This document shows positions 22,227 through 29,533 of a stretch of DNA of 33,267 nt, in pieces (within the stretch, counting starts at the first letter, position 1; every line of letters begins with the position of its first letter). Source of the stretch: Ornithinimicrobium sp. Lineage in GTDB: Bacteria > Actinomycetota > Actinomycetes > Actinomycetales > Dermatophilaceae. Both the position numbers and the translations under genes were made by a program. The notes under the pieces were generated by a model. The model made no database searches and had not been told where the DNA came from. It was given only the letters and a program-made list of their open reading frames with translations. Location: positions 1 to 33,267 of the forward strand of contig NZ_JAUNVI010000034.1 in assembly GCF_030537745.1 (NCBI RefSeq), in the 5' to 3' direction.

Positions 22227-22273
22227 CCACCGACGGGCCGGGGAGCGCCATGCACTCCCCGGCCCGTCGGTGG
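22227..22273. terminator. strong terminator, 19-bp perfect stem
   Basis: The arms 22227-22245 and 22255-22273 are fully complementary over 19 bp around a 9-nt loop. The stem begins 7 nt after the qor stop codon and is followed on the plus strand by GTTTTAG. The converging DUF4352 stop lies 4 nt beyond, so it can serve both strands. Confidence 0.92.
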
Positions 22274-22276
22274 GTT

Positions 22277-23110
22277 TTAGTTCCTCAGGGCGACCTCCGC
22301 GGTGTCGCCGAAGAAGCCGCTGCTGAGCTTGAGGGTCACCGGCGAGGCGTCGACCGGGATGTCGAAGAGGAGTGCGCCCTTGGCGGTGTTGCCGGGGTTG
22401 ATGTCGGTCAGCCACAGGCTCTCCTGGTCCAGGTGGAAGGCGGCGCTCGAGGTTGAGTGCTCGCGCCCCTGCTCGTCGATGAGCAGCTGGTCGCCGTCGA
22501 AGAACATCTCGGAGGATGTGCCGACGTTCTCCACGGTCAGCTCGATCGTGACGAACTGGCCTTGGGCGGCCTCGCCCCAGCCCTGCTCCCCGACGTAGTC
22601 GAGGTCACCCTCTATCCCGATCACGGTGACAGAGAAGTCGCCGATGGTGACGGCGTCCCCGAGCGTCGGCGGGGCGGCCGCCGCTTCCTTGGCCGCCTTC
22701 TCCTCAGCGGCCTTCTGGTCCGCAGCCTCCTTCTTCGCCTTCTTCTCGGCCGCTTTCTCCGCCGCCGCCTTATCCTTGGCCGCCTTCTCCTCGGCTTCGG
22801 CCGGCTCGGCTGCGGTCTCGTCGGCCGTCGATCCCTGCGAGCTGGCCGACGAGCCCGCGCCTTCCTCGGCGGAGGCGTCTGCCGGCTCCTCCGAAGTCTG
22901 TGTCGCGTTGGTCGGCGCCGGGTCCTCCCCGGTGAGGGCACCGATCACGCTGACGAAGAGGACGGCGCCCAGGACGCCGGTGAGGATCTTGTGCCGACGC
23001 GGCCAGCTCTTCTTAGCCTCCGGCGCAGCTGGGCCAGACCCGTAGGGCGCCCCGGTGGGTGCTCCGAAGCCAGGTGGTGGGGGGATGGGCTGCTGGTCGC
23101 TGGTGCTCAT
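22277..23110 (-). CDS. membrane-anchored DUF4352-type protein with Ala/Lys/Glu-rich linker
   Basis: A 277-residue protein. A short Pro/Gly-rich cytosolic N-terminus (PPPPGFGAPTGAPYG) precedes a basic stretch (KKSWPRRHK) and one membrane segment (ILTGVLGAVLFVSVIGAL), predicting an N-in, C-out topology. An acidic Ser/Thr region follows, then about 50 residues of Ala/Lys/Glu (AEEKAAKDKAAAEKAAEKKA) that should form a long helix or coiled coil. The last ~130 residues form a DUF4352-like immunoglobulin-type beta-sandwich (VTIGDFSVTVIG, QFVTIELTVENVG, DEQGREHSTSSAAF, ALLFDIPVDASPVTLKL). It has a strong ribosome site (AAAGGAGG). It is divergent from a two-component system, and operator-like palindromes lie between them. 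Specific function is unknown. Confidence 0.87.
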   Translation of the reverse strand: MSTSDQQPIPPPPGFGAPTGAPYGSGPAAPEAKKSWPRRHKILTGVLGAVLFVSVIGALTGEDPAPTNATQTSEEPADASAEEGAGSSASSQGSTADETAAEPAEAEEKAAKDKAAAEKAAEKKAKKEAADQKAAEEKAAKEAAAAPPTLGDAVTIGDFSVTVIGIEGDLDYVGEQGWGEAAQGQFVTIELTVENVGTSSEMFFDGDQLLIDEQGREHSTSSAAFHLDQESLWLTDINPGNTAKGALLFDIPVDASPVTLKLSSGFFGDTAEVALRN

Positions 23111-23148
23111 GATGAGCCTCCTTTGCTCGAGGGATCTGACGCTTATGA

Positions 23149-23160
23149 GTCCATCTGGAC
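23149..23160. promoter_or_regulatory. interrupted palindrome upstream of the DUF4352 gene
   Basis: GTCCA-TC-TGGAC is a perfect 5+5 palindrome about 40 bp before the DUF4352 start. It is operator-like and close enough to that gene's promoter to affect it. Confidence 0.4.
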
Positions 23161-23201
23161 GACGCTCCCGCCACATCGCCTGTCCGAGCACTCCTGAGCA
23201 G

Positions 23202-23241
23202 CCGATCGGCCAGGGAGGGGTGCCGCGGACTGGCCGATCGG
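23202..23241. promoter_or_regulatory. 12-bp inverted repeat with two CCGATCGG palindromes
   Basis: CCGATCGGCCAG (23202-23213) and CTGGCCGATCGG (23230-23241) form a perfect 12-bp inverted repeat with a 16-nt centre. Each arm contains the self-palindrome CCGATCGG, and the two centres are 32 bp (about three turns) apart. It sits 41-80 bp upstream of the kinase ATG in the divergent region, a suitable place for an activator such as the adjacent response regulator. Confidence 0.5.
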
Positions 23242-23268
23242 GGGAGGTGGTGCGTCAGTGGGCGGACC

Positions 23269-23274
23269 TAAGGT
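23269..23274 (+). promoter_or_regulatory. -10 hexamer of a leaderless promoter for the two-component system
   Basis: TAAGGT is followed by CACAGGT (7 nt) and the ATG at 23282. The inverted repeat at 23202-23241 lies just upstream of where a -35 would fall. Confidence 0.45.
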
Positions 23275-23281
23275 CACAGGT

Positions 23282-24577
23282 ATGGCGAAGGAGCAGATCG
23301 CGAGTGGTCGCGGGTGGAGGGAGGTGGGCTACTGGGCGCGCACGGCGCTGCTGTTCTTCGCAGCGCTGATGCTGACCGTTCCGGCCGTCGGCGCCGCGGA
23401 GGAGCGCAACCGGCTCTGGGAGTGGGAGGGCCTCCTCGGTGGTGGCGCCGATGCCATGCAAGGGCTGTCCACGGTCGTCGCGCTGGGGGCCCCGCTGCTC
23501 CTGTTGCTGCGGCGCCGTGACCTGGCCAACGCGACCTGGGGGCTGGGATTTCTCCAGTTGATCTTCCCGATCGGGCCGGTCATGGCGGTCCTGCTGCCAC
23601 AGGCGATCCGACGGGACAGCCGGCAGGAGGCAGAGAGCCTCAGCTTTCTCTATGTCCTGGGTCTGGGCGTGTGGTTCCTGCGCGACTGTCTTGGCACCAC
23701 CGGGGCAAGTTCGTTCGTGCGCCTGCTGAGCAGCCCGAGCGAGGTCTCGATGGAGTCGACCCAGCGGGTCCCTCTGAATGTCTTCGCGGTGAGCCTGGTG
23801 TTCCTGCTCATGGCGGTGACCCCGATCGCCATCGGCTTCTATCGTCGGGCACGCAGCGAGCTCGATGACACGCGCACAGAGGCCATCGTCCAGCGCGATG
23901 CAGTCGGCGAGATGGAGGCACAGTTGTCTCGGCAGGCGGAGCGGGAGCTGATCGCCCGGGAGGTCCACGACGTCATCGGGCACCGGCTCTCGCTGCTGAC
24001 CCTGCACGCGGGCGGCCTCGAAGTCGCTGCCTCCGACGACCCACAGCTGCTTGAAAGCGCCCGCTACGTCCGCGAGAACGCCCAGAAGGCGATGGACGAC
24101 CTGCGATCGCTGGTGGCGGTGCTGCGTGAGCCGACGGCCAGATCCAGTGCCGACGGTGCGCTGGCTCCCGTGGCGATGTCGCTGGCCGACCTGGCCCGGG
24201 TGATCGACGACATGGCGCAGACCGGCTCTCCCGTCTCCTCGACGGTCTTCCTCCAGGACGCGGAGGACGCCACCCCCGTGCTCAGTCACTCCGTCTACCG
24301 GATCGTCCAGGAGTTGCTGACTAACGCCCGTAAGCATGCGCCCGGCCAGCTGCTCCGTCTCAAGGTGGCCGGCGGCCCCTCAGCGGGCGTCGATATCGAG
24401 GCGAGCAACACACTCGCTGATGTCCATCTGCGAGCGCCCGGCACCGGCCTGGACGGCATCGCGGAGCGGGTGAAGATGCTGGGTGGCGTCCTGGAGATCC
24501 CCAAGGAAGATGGACGCTTCGTCGTGCGCGTGCACCTGCCCTGGGCGCAAGTAGAGGAAGTCAGGGCCGATGGCTGA
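23282..24577 (+). CDS. sensor histidine kinase (NarL-partner type, HisKA_3)
   Basis: A 431-residue membrane kinase. About five hydrophobic segments fill the first ~190 residues (for example ARTALLFFAALMLTVPAVG, VALGAPLLLLL, FPIGPVMAVLL and VFAVSLVFLLMAVTPIAIG), with little extracellular sequence, so it may sense a membrane signal or be an intramembrane-type sensor. The HisKA_3 box is REVHDVIGHRLSLL with phospho-acceptor His229. The ATPase N-box is RIVQELLTNARKHA, and the G-box region is GTGLDGIAERVKMLGG. The response regulator gene overlaps its last 8 nt, so the pair is cotranslated. The ATG at 23282 is preferred over an in-frame GTG at 23258 because of the promoter position. The signal is unknown; the divergent DUF4352 gene is a plausible target. 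Confidence 0.93.
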   Translation: MAKEQIASGRGWREVGYWARTALLFFAALMLTVPAVGAAEERNRLWEWEGLLGGGADAMQGLSTVVALGAPLLLLLRRRDLANATWGLGFLQLIFPIGPVMAVLLPQAIRRDSRQEAESLSFLYVLGLGVWFLRDCLGTTGASSFVRLLSSPSEVSMESTQRVPLNVFAVSLVFLLMAVTPIAIGFYRRARSELDDTRTEAIVQRDAVGEMEAQLSRQAERELIAREVHDVIGHRLSLLTLHAGGLEVAASDDPQLLESARYVRENAQKAMDDLRSLVAVLREPTARSSADGALAPVAMSLADLARVIDDMAQTGSPVSSTVFLQDAEDATPVLSHSVYRIVQELLTNARKHAPGQLLRLKVAGGPSAGVDIEASNTLADVHLRAPGTGLDGIAERVKMLGGVLEIPKEDGRFVVRVHLPWAQVEEVRADG

Positions 24578-25247
24578 GATCAGCACCGAGCCGGCAGTGC
24601 GCGTGCTGCTGGTGGACGACGACCCGATGGTGTGCTCGGGGCTGCGGATGATCCTGGATCGCGGCAGCGGCGGCCGCGTCGAGGTGGTCGGTGCGGTCGG
24701 CGACGGTGCAGAGGCGGTCGGGGCGGTCCAGCGCCACCATCCCGACGTCGTCCTCATGGATGTGCGGATGCCGCGGATGGACGGGATCACCGCCACTCGC
24801 ATGGTGCGCGATCTGCCGTCACCGCCCGAGGTCGTCGTGCTGACGACCTTTGACTCCGACGACGAGCCCTTCCGCGCCGCAGCCGCCGGCGCCAACGGCT
24901 TCCTGCTGAAGACCGAGTCTCCGGAGGACCTCGTCGCGCACGTCATCGCGGTGGCGGCCGGGGAGGGCGCGGTGTCCAAGCGCACCGCCAAGCAGTTCAT
25001 GCAGCACGTGCGGCTGGATCGCTCCTCACGCTGGCGAGCCGCGCGCGCAGCAGTGGGCACTCTCACCCCGCGGCAGCGTGAGGTGGCCGGCCACGTCGCT
25101 GCGGGGCTGAGCAATGTCGAGATCGCGCAGCGGCTCTACGTCAGCCCGAGCACCGTCAAAACCCAGCTCGCCTCGATCCAGAGCAAACTCGACGTCACCA
25201 ACCGCGTGATGATCGCGGTGATGGTGACCCAGGCCGCAGCAAACTAG
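24570..25247 (+). CDS. NarL/FixJ-family response regulator
   Basis: A 225-residue transcription factor and the cognate partner of the overlapping kinase. The receiver domain has the acidic pair in LLVDDDPMV, the phosphorylated Asp64 in VVLMDVRMPRMDG, the conserved Thr in VVLTTFDSDD and the Lys in FLLKT. The C-terminal LuxR-type helix-turn-helix is LTPRQREVAGHVAAGLSNVE followed by IAQRLYVSPSTVKTQLASIQ, with an intact recognition helix. It likely binds inverted repeats; the CCGATCGG palindromes before the kinase gene are candidates. It converges with the sugar permease gene 46 bp away, with no obvious terminator between. Confidence 0.94.
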   Translation: MAEISTEPAVRVLLVDDDPMVCSGLRMILDRGSGGRVEVVGAVGDGAEAVGAVQRHHPDVVLMDVRMPRMDGITATRMVRDLPSPPEVVVLTTFDSDDEPFRAAAAGANGFLLKTESPEDLVAHVIAVAAGEGAVSKRTAKQFMQHVRLDRSSRWRAARAAVGTLTPRQREVAGHVAAGLSNVEIAQRLYVSPSTVKTQLASIQSKLDVTNRVMIAVMVTQAAAN

Positions 25248-25293
25248 GCCGCAGCCGACGAGACCGCCCGGGCACCTCCCTGGCAACGTCGAG

Positions 25294-26190
25294 CTATTCG
25301 CTGATCCCGCTCCGTTCCACCCCTTGGACGATCCATCGCTGGAGCACTAAGAACATCAGCAGCAGCGGCAGGATGGCGATGAGCGCCGCCATGAAGAGCT
25401 GGCTGATCTGCGCCGACTGGGCGGTGAGGAAGGAGGACAGCGCCACCTGCACGGTCCAGCTCTCCTGCGATCGTCCAATCACCAGCGGCCAGAGGAAGGC
25501 ATTCCAGCTGCCGATGAAGGTGATCGTGCCGATCGCCGCCGCGAAGCCGCCGCTGTTAGGCACCACCACCCGCCAGAAGGTGCCCCACCAGGACAGCCCG
25601 TCCAGGGCGGCTGCTTCCTCGAGCTCCTTGGGGAAGGACAGGAAGAACTGCCGGAACAGGAACGTGGCGAGAGCCTGGAAGAGCCCGGGGATGATGAGTC
25701 CGCGCAGGGTCGAGATCCACCCCAACGTGGAGACCAGCACAAAGCTGGGCACGAAGGTCACCGCCGCCGGGATCAGCAGGGTGACGGTGATGATCCAGAA
25801 CACCACGCCGGACCAGCGGTAGGGGATCCGTGCCAGGCCATAGCCAGCCATGCCGGAGAGGACCAGCACGCCGACGGTCTGGGTGACCGCGATGAAGAGT
25901 GAGTTCCACAGGGCTCTGCCCATGGGGACCGTGCGGCTCTCCAAGACGCTCTGCAGGTTGCCCCACTCCCAGGTCGGCGGCAGCCAGTGCCAGCCTGGGG
26001 CGACCAGGTCCACCTCAGCGGTGAGCGCGTTGCGAAAGAGCAGGTAGAAGGGCAGCAGGAAGAGGAGGGCGCCCAGGATCAAGATCACCCAGCGGAGCAC
26101 GACGCTGGCCTTGGAGTCGTTGCCGCGCACGGGCGCGGTCCGCACCTTCGGTGCCCGCCCGCGGCGTCGCGTCGGGGTTGCGATCGTCAT
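25294..26190 (-). CDS. carbohydrate ABC transporter permease (MalG type)
   Basis: A 298-residue inner-membrane permease with six predicted membrane helices, beginning after a basic N-terminus at VVLRWVILILGALLFLLPFY. The cytoplasmic EAA loop that docks the ATPase is EEAAALDGLSWWGTFWRVVV, ending in the usual P. Features fit the MalG/CUT1 subfamily. The start codon overlaps the stop of the MalF-type gene (ATGA), showing tight translational coupling. No ATPase gene follows, so the transporter likely relies on a shared MsiK-like ATPase encoded elsewhere. Confidence 0.94.
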   Translation of the reverse strand: MTIATPTRRRGRAPKVRTAPVRGNDSKASVVLRWVILILGALLFLLPFYLLFRNALTAEVDLVAPGWHWLPPTWEWGNLQSVLESRTVPMGRALWNSLFIAVTQTVGVLVLSGMAGYGLARIPYRWSGVVFWIITVTLLIPAAVTFVPSFVLVSTLGWISTLRGLIIPGLFQALATFLFRQFFLSFPKELEEAAALDGLSWWGTFWRVVVPNSGGFAAAIGTITFIGSWNAFLWPLVIGRSQESWTVQVALSSFLTAQSAQISQLFMAALIAILPLLLMFLVLQRWIVQGVERSGISE

Positions 26191-27131
26191 CAGTCCTTCT
26201 CCCTCAGCCGCAGGACCCGTGTCTGCGCCAGCGCGATCGCCGCGATGATGACTGTGAGGATCACCGCGCCGGCTGTGCCGTGACCGAAGTCCTGACCCGA
26301 ACCGAGCGCGACGTAGTAGAGGTAGACCAGCGGCGGTCGCGCGTACGGCGGGTAGGTCCCAAAGCTGGACAGGATGTTGTAGAACTCGTCGAACGCCTGA
26401 AAGGCGTTGATGAGCAGGAGGAGCAGGACGGCCGTCGATGTCGGCAGCAACTGGGGCCAGGTGATGTGCCGGAAGACCTGGAACCCCGCGGCGCCGTCGA
26501 TGGCGGCCGCCTCATACAGCGTCGGCGAGATCCGGGTCAGCGCCGCCAGGAACAGGATCATGTAGAACCCGATCTGCAGCCAGAGCCGAGCGCTGACGAT
26601 GACCAGCCAGTACCACGGCGGGTCGGTCAGCGACAGCCACGGGATCGGCGCTGCCCCGAAGAGATCTCGCACCGCGTTGGCCACGCCCGACCGGACGCCG
26701 GAGAAGATCGACATCTTCCACACCAGGGCAGCCACGACATACGAGCAGGCTGTCGGCAGGAAGAACACCGAGCGGAAGAACGCCTGCATGAAGGTCGTCC
26801 GCGCCACCAGCACTGCGGTCCCCAGCGAGAGCACGAAGGTCGTGGGGACGATGAAGACCGCGAACGCGACGAACGTGCCCAGCGAGTCCCGGAAGGCCGG
26901 GTCACTGAGCATGTCCGTGTAGTTGCGCCAGCCCACGAACTTGGTCGGCGTGACCGTGTTGTAGGCCTCGAAGAAGGAGAGGTAGATGCTCCAGAAGATC
27001 GGCACATAGATGAAGACGACCAGCCCGAGCAGGAACGGGCCGACGAACACCCAGAACCAGATGTTGACGTCATACCGCCCGCGCAGCCGCTGCCCGAGAG
27101 TGCGCTCAGCTGCCGGCGCGCGGGTGGTCAT
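26190..27131 (-). CDS. carbohydrate ABC transporter permease (MalF type)
   Basis: A 313-residue membrane permease of the CUT1 sugar-importer family, with six predicted helices starting at FWVFVGPFLLGLVVFIYVP. The EAA loop is YEAAAIDGAAGFQVFRHITW followed by PQL. The segment SFFEAYNTVTPTKFVGWRNY before the second helix is typical of MalF-like partners. It pairs with the MalG-type gene it overlaps and follows the binding-protein gene after 75 bp. Substrate cannot be read from the permease. No clear ribosome site precedes the ATG at 27131. Confidence 0.94.
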   Translation of the reverse strand: MTTRAPAAERTLGQRLRGRYDVNIWFWVFVGPFLLGLVVFIYVPIFWSIYLSFFEAYNTVTPTKFVGWRNYTDMLSDPAFRDSLGTFVAFAVFIVPTTFVLSLGTAVLVARTTFMQAFFRSVFFLPTACSYVVAALVWKMSIFSGVRSGVANAVRDLFGAAPIPWLSLTDPPWYWLVIVSARLWLQIGFYMILFLAALTRISPTLYEAAAIDGAAGFQVFRHITWPQLLPTSTAVLLLLLINAFQAFDEFYNILSSFGTYPPYARPPLVYLYYVALGSGQDFGHGTAGAVILTVIIAAIALAQTRVLRLREKD

Positions 27132-27206
27132 GATCGGAGGCGGTGTGGTCAGCTTGCCGGGGTTGCGCAGTCAGTGTCATGGGGGGGTATGTCGAGCACG
27201 CGCCGG

Positions 27207-28523
27207 TCAGGCGGTGACGCGCTCCAGCTCGGCCTCGACGATCGGCTTGAGCTTGTCCAGCTCTTGCTGCGGGTCCGACCCGTCCTTGACGACGCGGCTC
27301 ATCAGATCGCCCCAGGCAGTGGCCGACTTCGGCGTCCACAGCATCGGGGTCTGGGCGTGGCCGTACTTCGCGGCTGCGTCGGCCGCGTCCCGGGCGGGGC
27401 CCTTGGCCAGGACCTCTGCCTGCGGGACCAGGCTCAGGCGGGCCGGGATGTGGAAGCCGTAAGAGGTGGCGAAGTCGAGCTGGTGGGCGGTCTGGTCGAC
27501 CCAGAGCCACTTGGCGAACGCCGTGGCCGCGTCGACGTCGGCAGACTTCGCCGAGACGCAGGAGCCGTAGGAACCGACCGGCACCGACGGTGCACCGCCG
27601 GTCATCGCGGGCCACGGGATGGCGCCGAAGTCGTCACCGAGAGCGTCCTGGATCGAGGGGAAGGTCCACAGCCCGGTCCACTGCATCGCGGCCTGGCCGG
27701 AGGTGAAGGCCGCCGCGTCGAACCAGTCCTTCGGTGCACCGAGCAGCACGGACTTGTCCTGCCACAGCGTGCGCAGCACAGCCAGCGCCTCTGCGGCCCG
27801 GGGGTCGTCGAAGCCGACCTGGTCGCCGTCCAGGTAGTCCAGCCCCGCTGCCCACAGCATGGAGCCGCCCATGAGGCCAGCGCCTCCGTCGTTGCCGAGG
27901 AACAGCCCGAACTGATCACCCGTGGTGAGCTCCTTGGCGGCCGCGACGAGGTCATCGATCGACTCCGGGGCTGCGATGCCTGCCTTGTCCAGGATGCTCT
28001 TGCGGTAGACGAGGATCTGCATGTCAACGACCTGCGGGATACCCCAGATCTTGCCGTCGTAGGTCATCCGCTCGATGAGCGACGGGGTGAAGTCGGAGAG
28101 GGTGTCGCCGAAGACGTCGGTCAGGTCGACGACCTGCCCGCCCTTGATCATGTCGATCGTGGGGCCGTTGCCGTACTCGAAGACGTCCGGGCCAGCATCG
28201 GTCAGCAGCGAGGCCGCCGTCGACTGGTCGTAGTCACCAGGCTTCCAGGAGACTTTTACGTCTGCGCCGGGATAGCCCGCGGCATAGCCCTCGACCGCTT
28301 CCTGGGTGCCCTCTTCACCGTACTGGTGGTACCACTGCGCCAGGCTCGGCTTCGCGCCGCCGCCCGAGGTCCCTGCAGCCGCGTCGCTGGTAGGAGTGGC
28401 CTCGCGGCCGGTGTTGCCCCCGCAGGCAGCCAGCACCGCGCTGAGGGCGGTGCCGCCACCCAGCGCGAGCATGCTGCGGCGCGAGAGACGAGAGGAAGGC
28501 AGAGAGGGCAGGGGCGAGGTCAT
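27207..28523 (-). CDS. sugar ABC transporter substrate-binding lipoprotein
   Basis: A 438-residue extracellular solute-binding protein of the CUT1 group. The N-terminus carries a twin-arginine-like SRRSMLALGGGTAL stretch and a lipobox LAAC with lipidated Cys34, so it is exported and anchored. Mature-protein features include AAGYPGADVKVSWKPGD, LTDAGPDVFEYGNG, IWGIPQVVDMQILVYRKSIL and the AFAKWLWVDQT helix, all typical of family 1 binding proteins. The ATG at 28523 has TAGGCT at 7 nt, suggesting a leaderless message. It is the first gene of the importer operon. The sugar is unknown; no LacI-type regulator or glycosidase adjoins, which is unusual for this class. Confidence 0.93.
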   Translation of the reverse strand: MTSPLPSLPSSRLSRRSMLALGGGTALSAVLAACGGNTGREATPTSDAAAGTSGGGAKPSLAQWYHQYGEEGTQEAVEGYAAGYPGADVKVSWKPGDYDQSTAASLLTDAGPDVFEYGNGPTIDMIKGGQVVDLTDVFGDTLSDFTPSLIERMTYDGKIWGIPQVVDMQILVYRKSILDKAGIAAPESIDDLVAAAKELTTGDQFGLFLGNDGGAGLMGGSMLWAAGLDYLDGDQVGFDDPRAAEALAVLRTLWQDKSVLLGAPKDWFDAAAFTSGQAAMQWTGLWTFPSIQDALGDDFGAIPWPAMTGGAPSVPVGSYGSCVSAKSADVDAATAFAKWLWVDQTAHQLDFATSYGFHIPARLSLVPQAEVLAKGPARDAADAAAKYGHAQTPMLWTPKSATAWGDLMSRVVKDGSDPQQELDKLKPIVEAELERVTA

Positions 28524-28530
28524 GAGAATC

Positions 28531-28536
28531 AGCCTA
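28531..28536 (-). promoter_or_regulatory. -10 hexamer of a leaderless promoter for the sugar importer operon
   Basis: Minus-strand TAGGCT is followed by GATTCTC (7 nt) and the ATG at 28523. No good -35 was found. Confidence 0.4.
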
Positions 28537-28649
28537 GCCCCGGCGACAAGGTCACGAATCGGCAACACTGGTGTGTCACGGGGGACATCTGGGCCGTGCG
28601 GTGGCGTCTACTGGGTGTTCAGGTGTTCGCTGCGAGAGGGGATGGGACG

Positions 28650-29483
28650 ATGCGCCTCGAGCGTTTTGCGCCGGCAGCCGTGGCTGCCCACCGCGCTCTG
28701 GCTGGCCGCATGCTTCCGCGTCGCACCATCGTCCGAGGGGGTCTCGGACTGGTGATGGGTGCGGTCGTGGGTGGGCTGGAGGACGACCTTGACGCCTACA
28801 CGGTGAAGGAGCCAGCCCCAGAACCAGCCCCGGAGCCGACCCCAGAACCAGAGCCGCCGGTGGCGGCACCCGAGCCTCCACCCCCTCCGACCGAGTTCCA
28901 GCGGGGGGACGGAGGGGAGGGGGTATGGGCCCTGCAGGACAAGCTCAATGCCCAGGGCTACTGGTGCGGGGCGCCGGATGGCGGCTTCGGTCACCTGACC
29001 CAGCAGGCCGTCTACGCCGTGCAGAAGGCCAACGGGCTCTACCGCGACGCCATCGCCGGGCCGATGACCCTGGGTGCGCTTGATCGCGGCTTGCGACCCG
29101 CCCCCGTCGCGGGAGGGGATCACATCGAAGTGCTCCTGGGCCTGCAGTTGCTGCTGGTCGTGCGCGCAGGATCGACCTCGATGATCTTCAACACCTCGAC
29201 CGGCAACGGGGAGCCCTATGAGTACCAGGGCGGCGACTACGTCGCCCATACCCCCACGGGTGACTTCTCAGTCTGGTATGTCGATGGCTCAGGGTGGCGC
29301 GACGGTGAGCTTGGCGAGCTCTACCGGCCGATGTTCTACGACGGCAACTTCGCCATCCATGGCTCCGCCTCGATCCCACCCTGGCCCGCGTCGCACGGCT
29401 GCGCGCGGATCTCGACCGCGGCGATGGACATGTTCTGGGCCAGCGGTCTGCTGGCGATGGGTGGCCGCGTCATCGTGGCTTGA
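28650..29483 (+). CDS. L,D-transpeptidase (YkuD) with peptidoglycan-binding domain
   Basis: A 277-residue envelope enzyme. An Arg-rich N-terminus with one hydrophobic stretch (PRRTIVRGGLGLVMGAVVGG) could be a signal peptide, possibly Tat-like, or a membrane anchor. A Pro/Glu-rich spacer (PEPAPEPTPEPEPPVAAPEP) follows, then a peptidoglycan-binding_1 domain (GVWALQDKLNAQGYWCGAPD, TQQAVYAVQKANGL) and the YkuD catalytic domain, whose active site is IHGSASIPPWPASHGCARI with Cys251. It should form 3-3 crosslinks or attach proteins to peptidoglycan. The ATG at 28650 has GAGAGGGG upstream; a very long in-frame extension running back through the antisense of the sugar operon is rejected. It converges with atoE. 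Confidence 0.9.
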   Translation: MRLERFAPAAVAAHRALAGRMLPRRTIVRGGLGLVMGAVVGGLEDDLDAYTVKEPAPEPAPEPTPEPEPPVAAPEPPPPPTEFQRGDGGEGVWALQDKLNAQGYWCGAPDGGFGHLTQQAVYAVQKANGLYRDAIAGPMTLGALDRGLRPAPVAGGDHIEVLLGLQLLLVVRAGSTSMIFNTSTGNGEPYEYQGGDYVAHTPTGDFSVWYVDGSGWRDGELGELYRPMFYDGNFAIHGSASIPPWPASHGCARISTAAMDMFWASGLLAMGGRVIVA

Positions 29484-29533
29484 GTGCGCATGGGGCGAGA
29501 CCTCCTCGGCATCGGGGCGGGGCCACTTCCGGC

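Noticed and set aside
22680-22800. Possible tandem DNA repeat
   Set aside because: The pattern comes from the Ala/Lys/Glu-rich helix of the DUF4352 protein. Units differ in length and sequence, so it is coding low complexity.
26151-28649. Long upstream extension of the L,D-transpeptidase frame
   Set aside because: It runs antisense through the permease and binding-protein genes and is of shadow composition. The true start at 28650 has a ribosome site and begins the recognisable protein.
28524-28649. Cyclic-di-AMP-type riboswitch before the L,D-transpeptidase
   Set aside because: Cell-wall genes in actinobacteria can carry one, but the 126-bp gap is too short and no matching conserved core was found.
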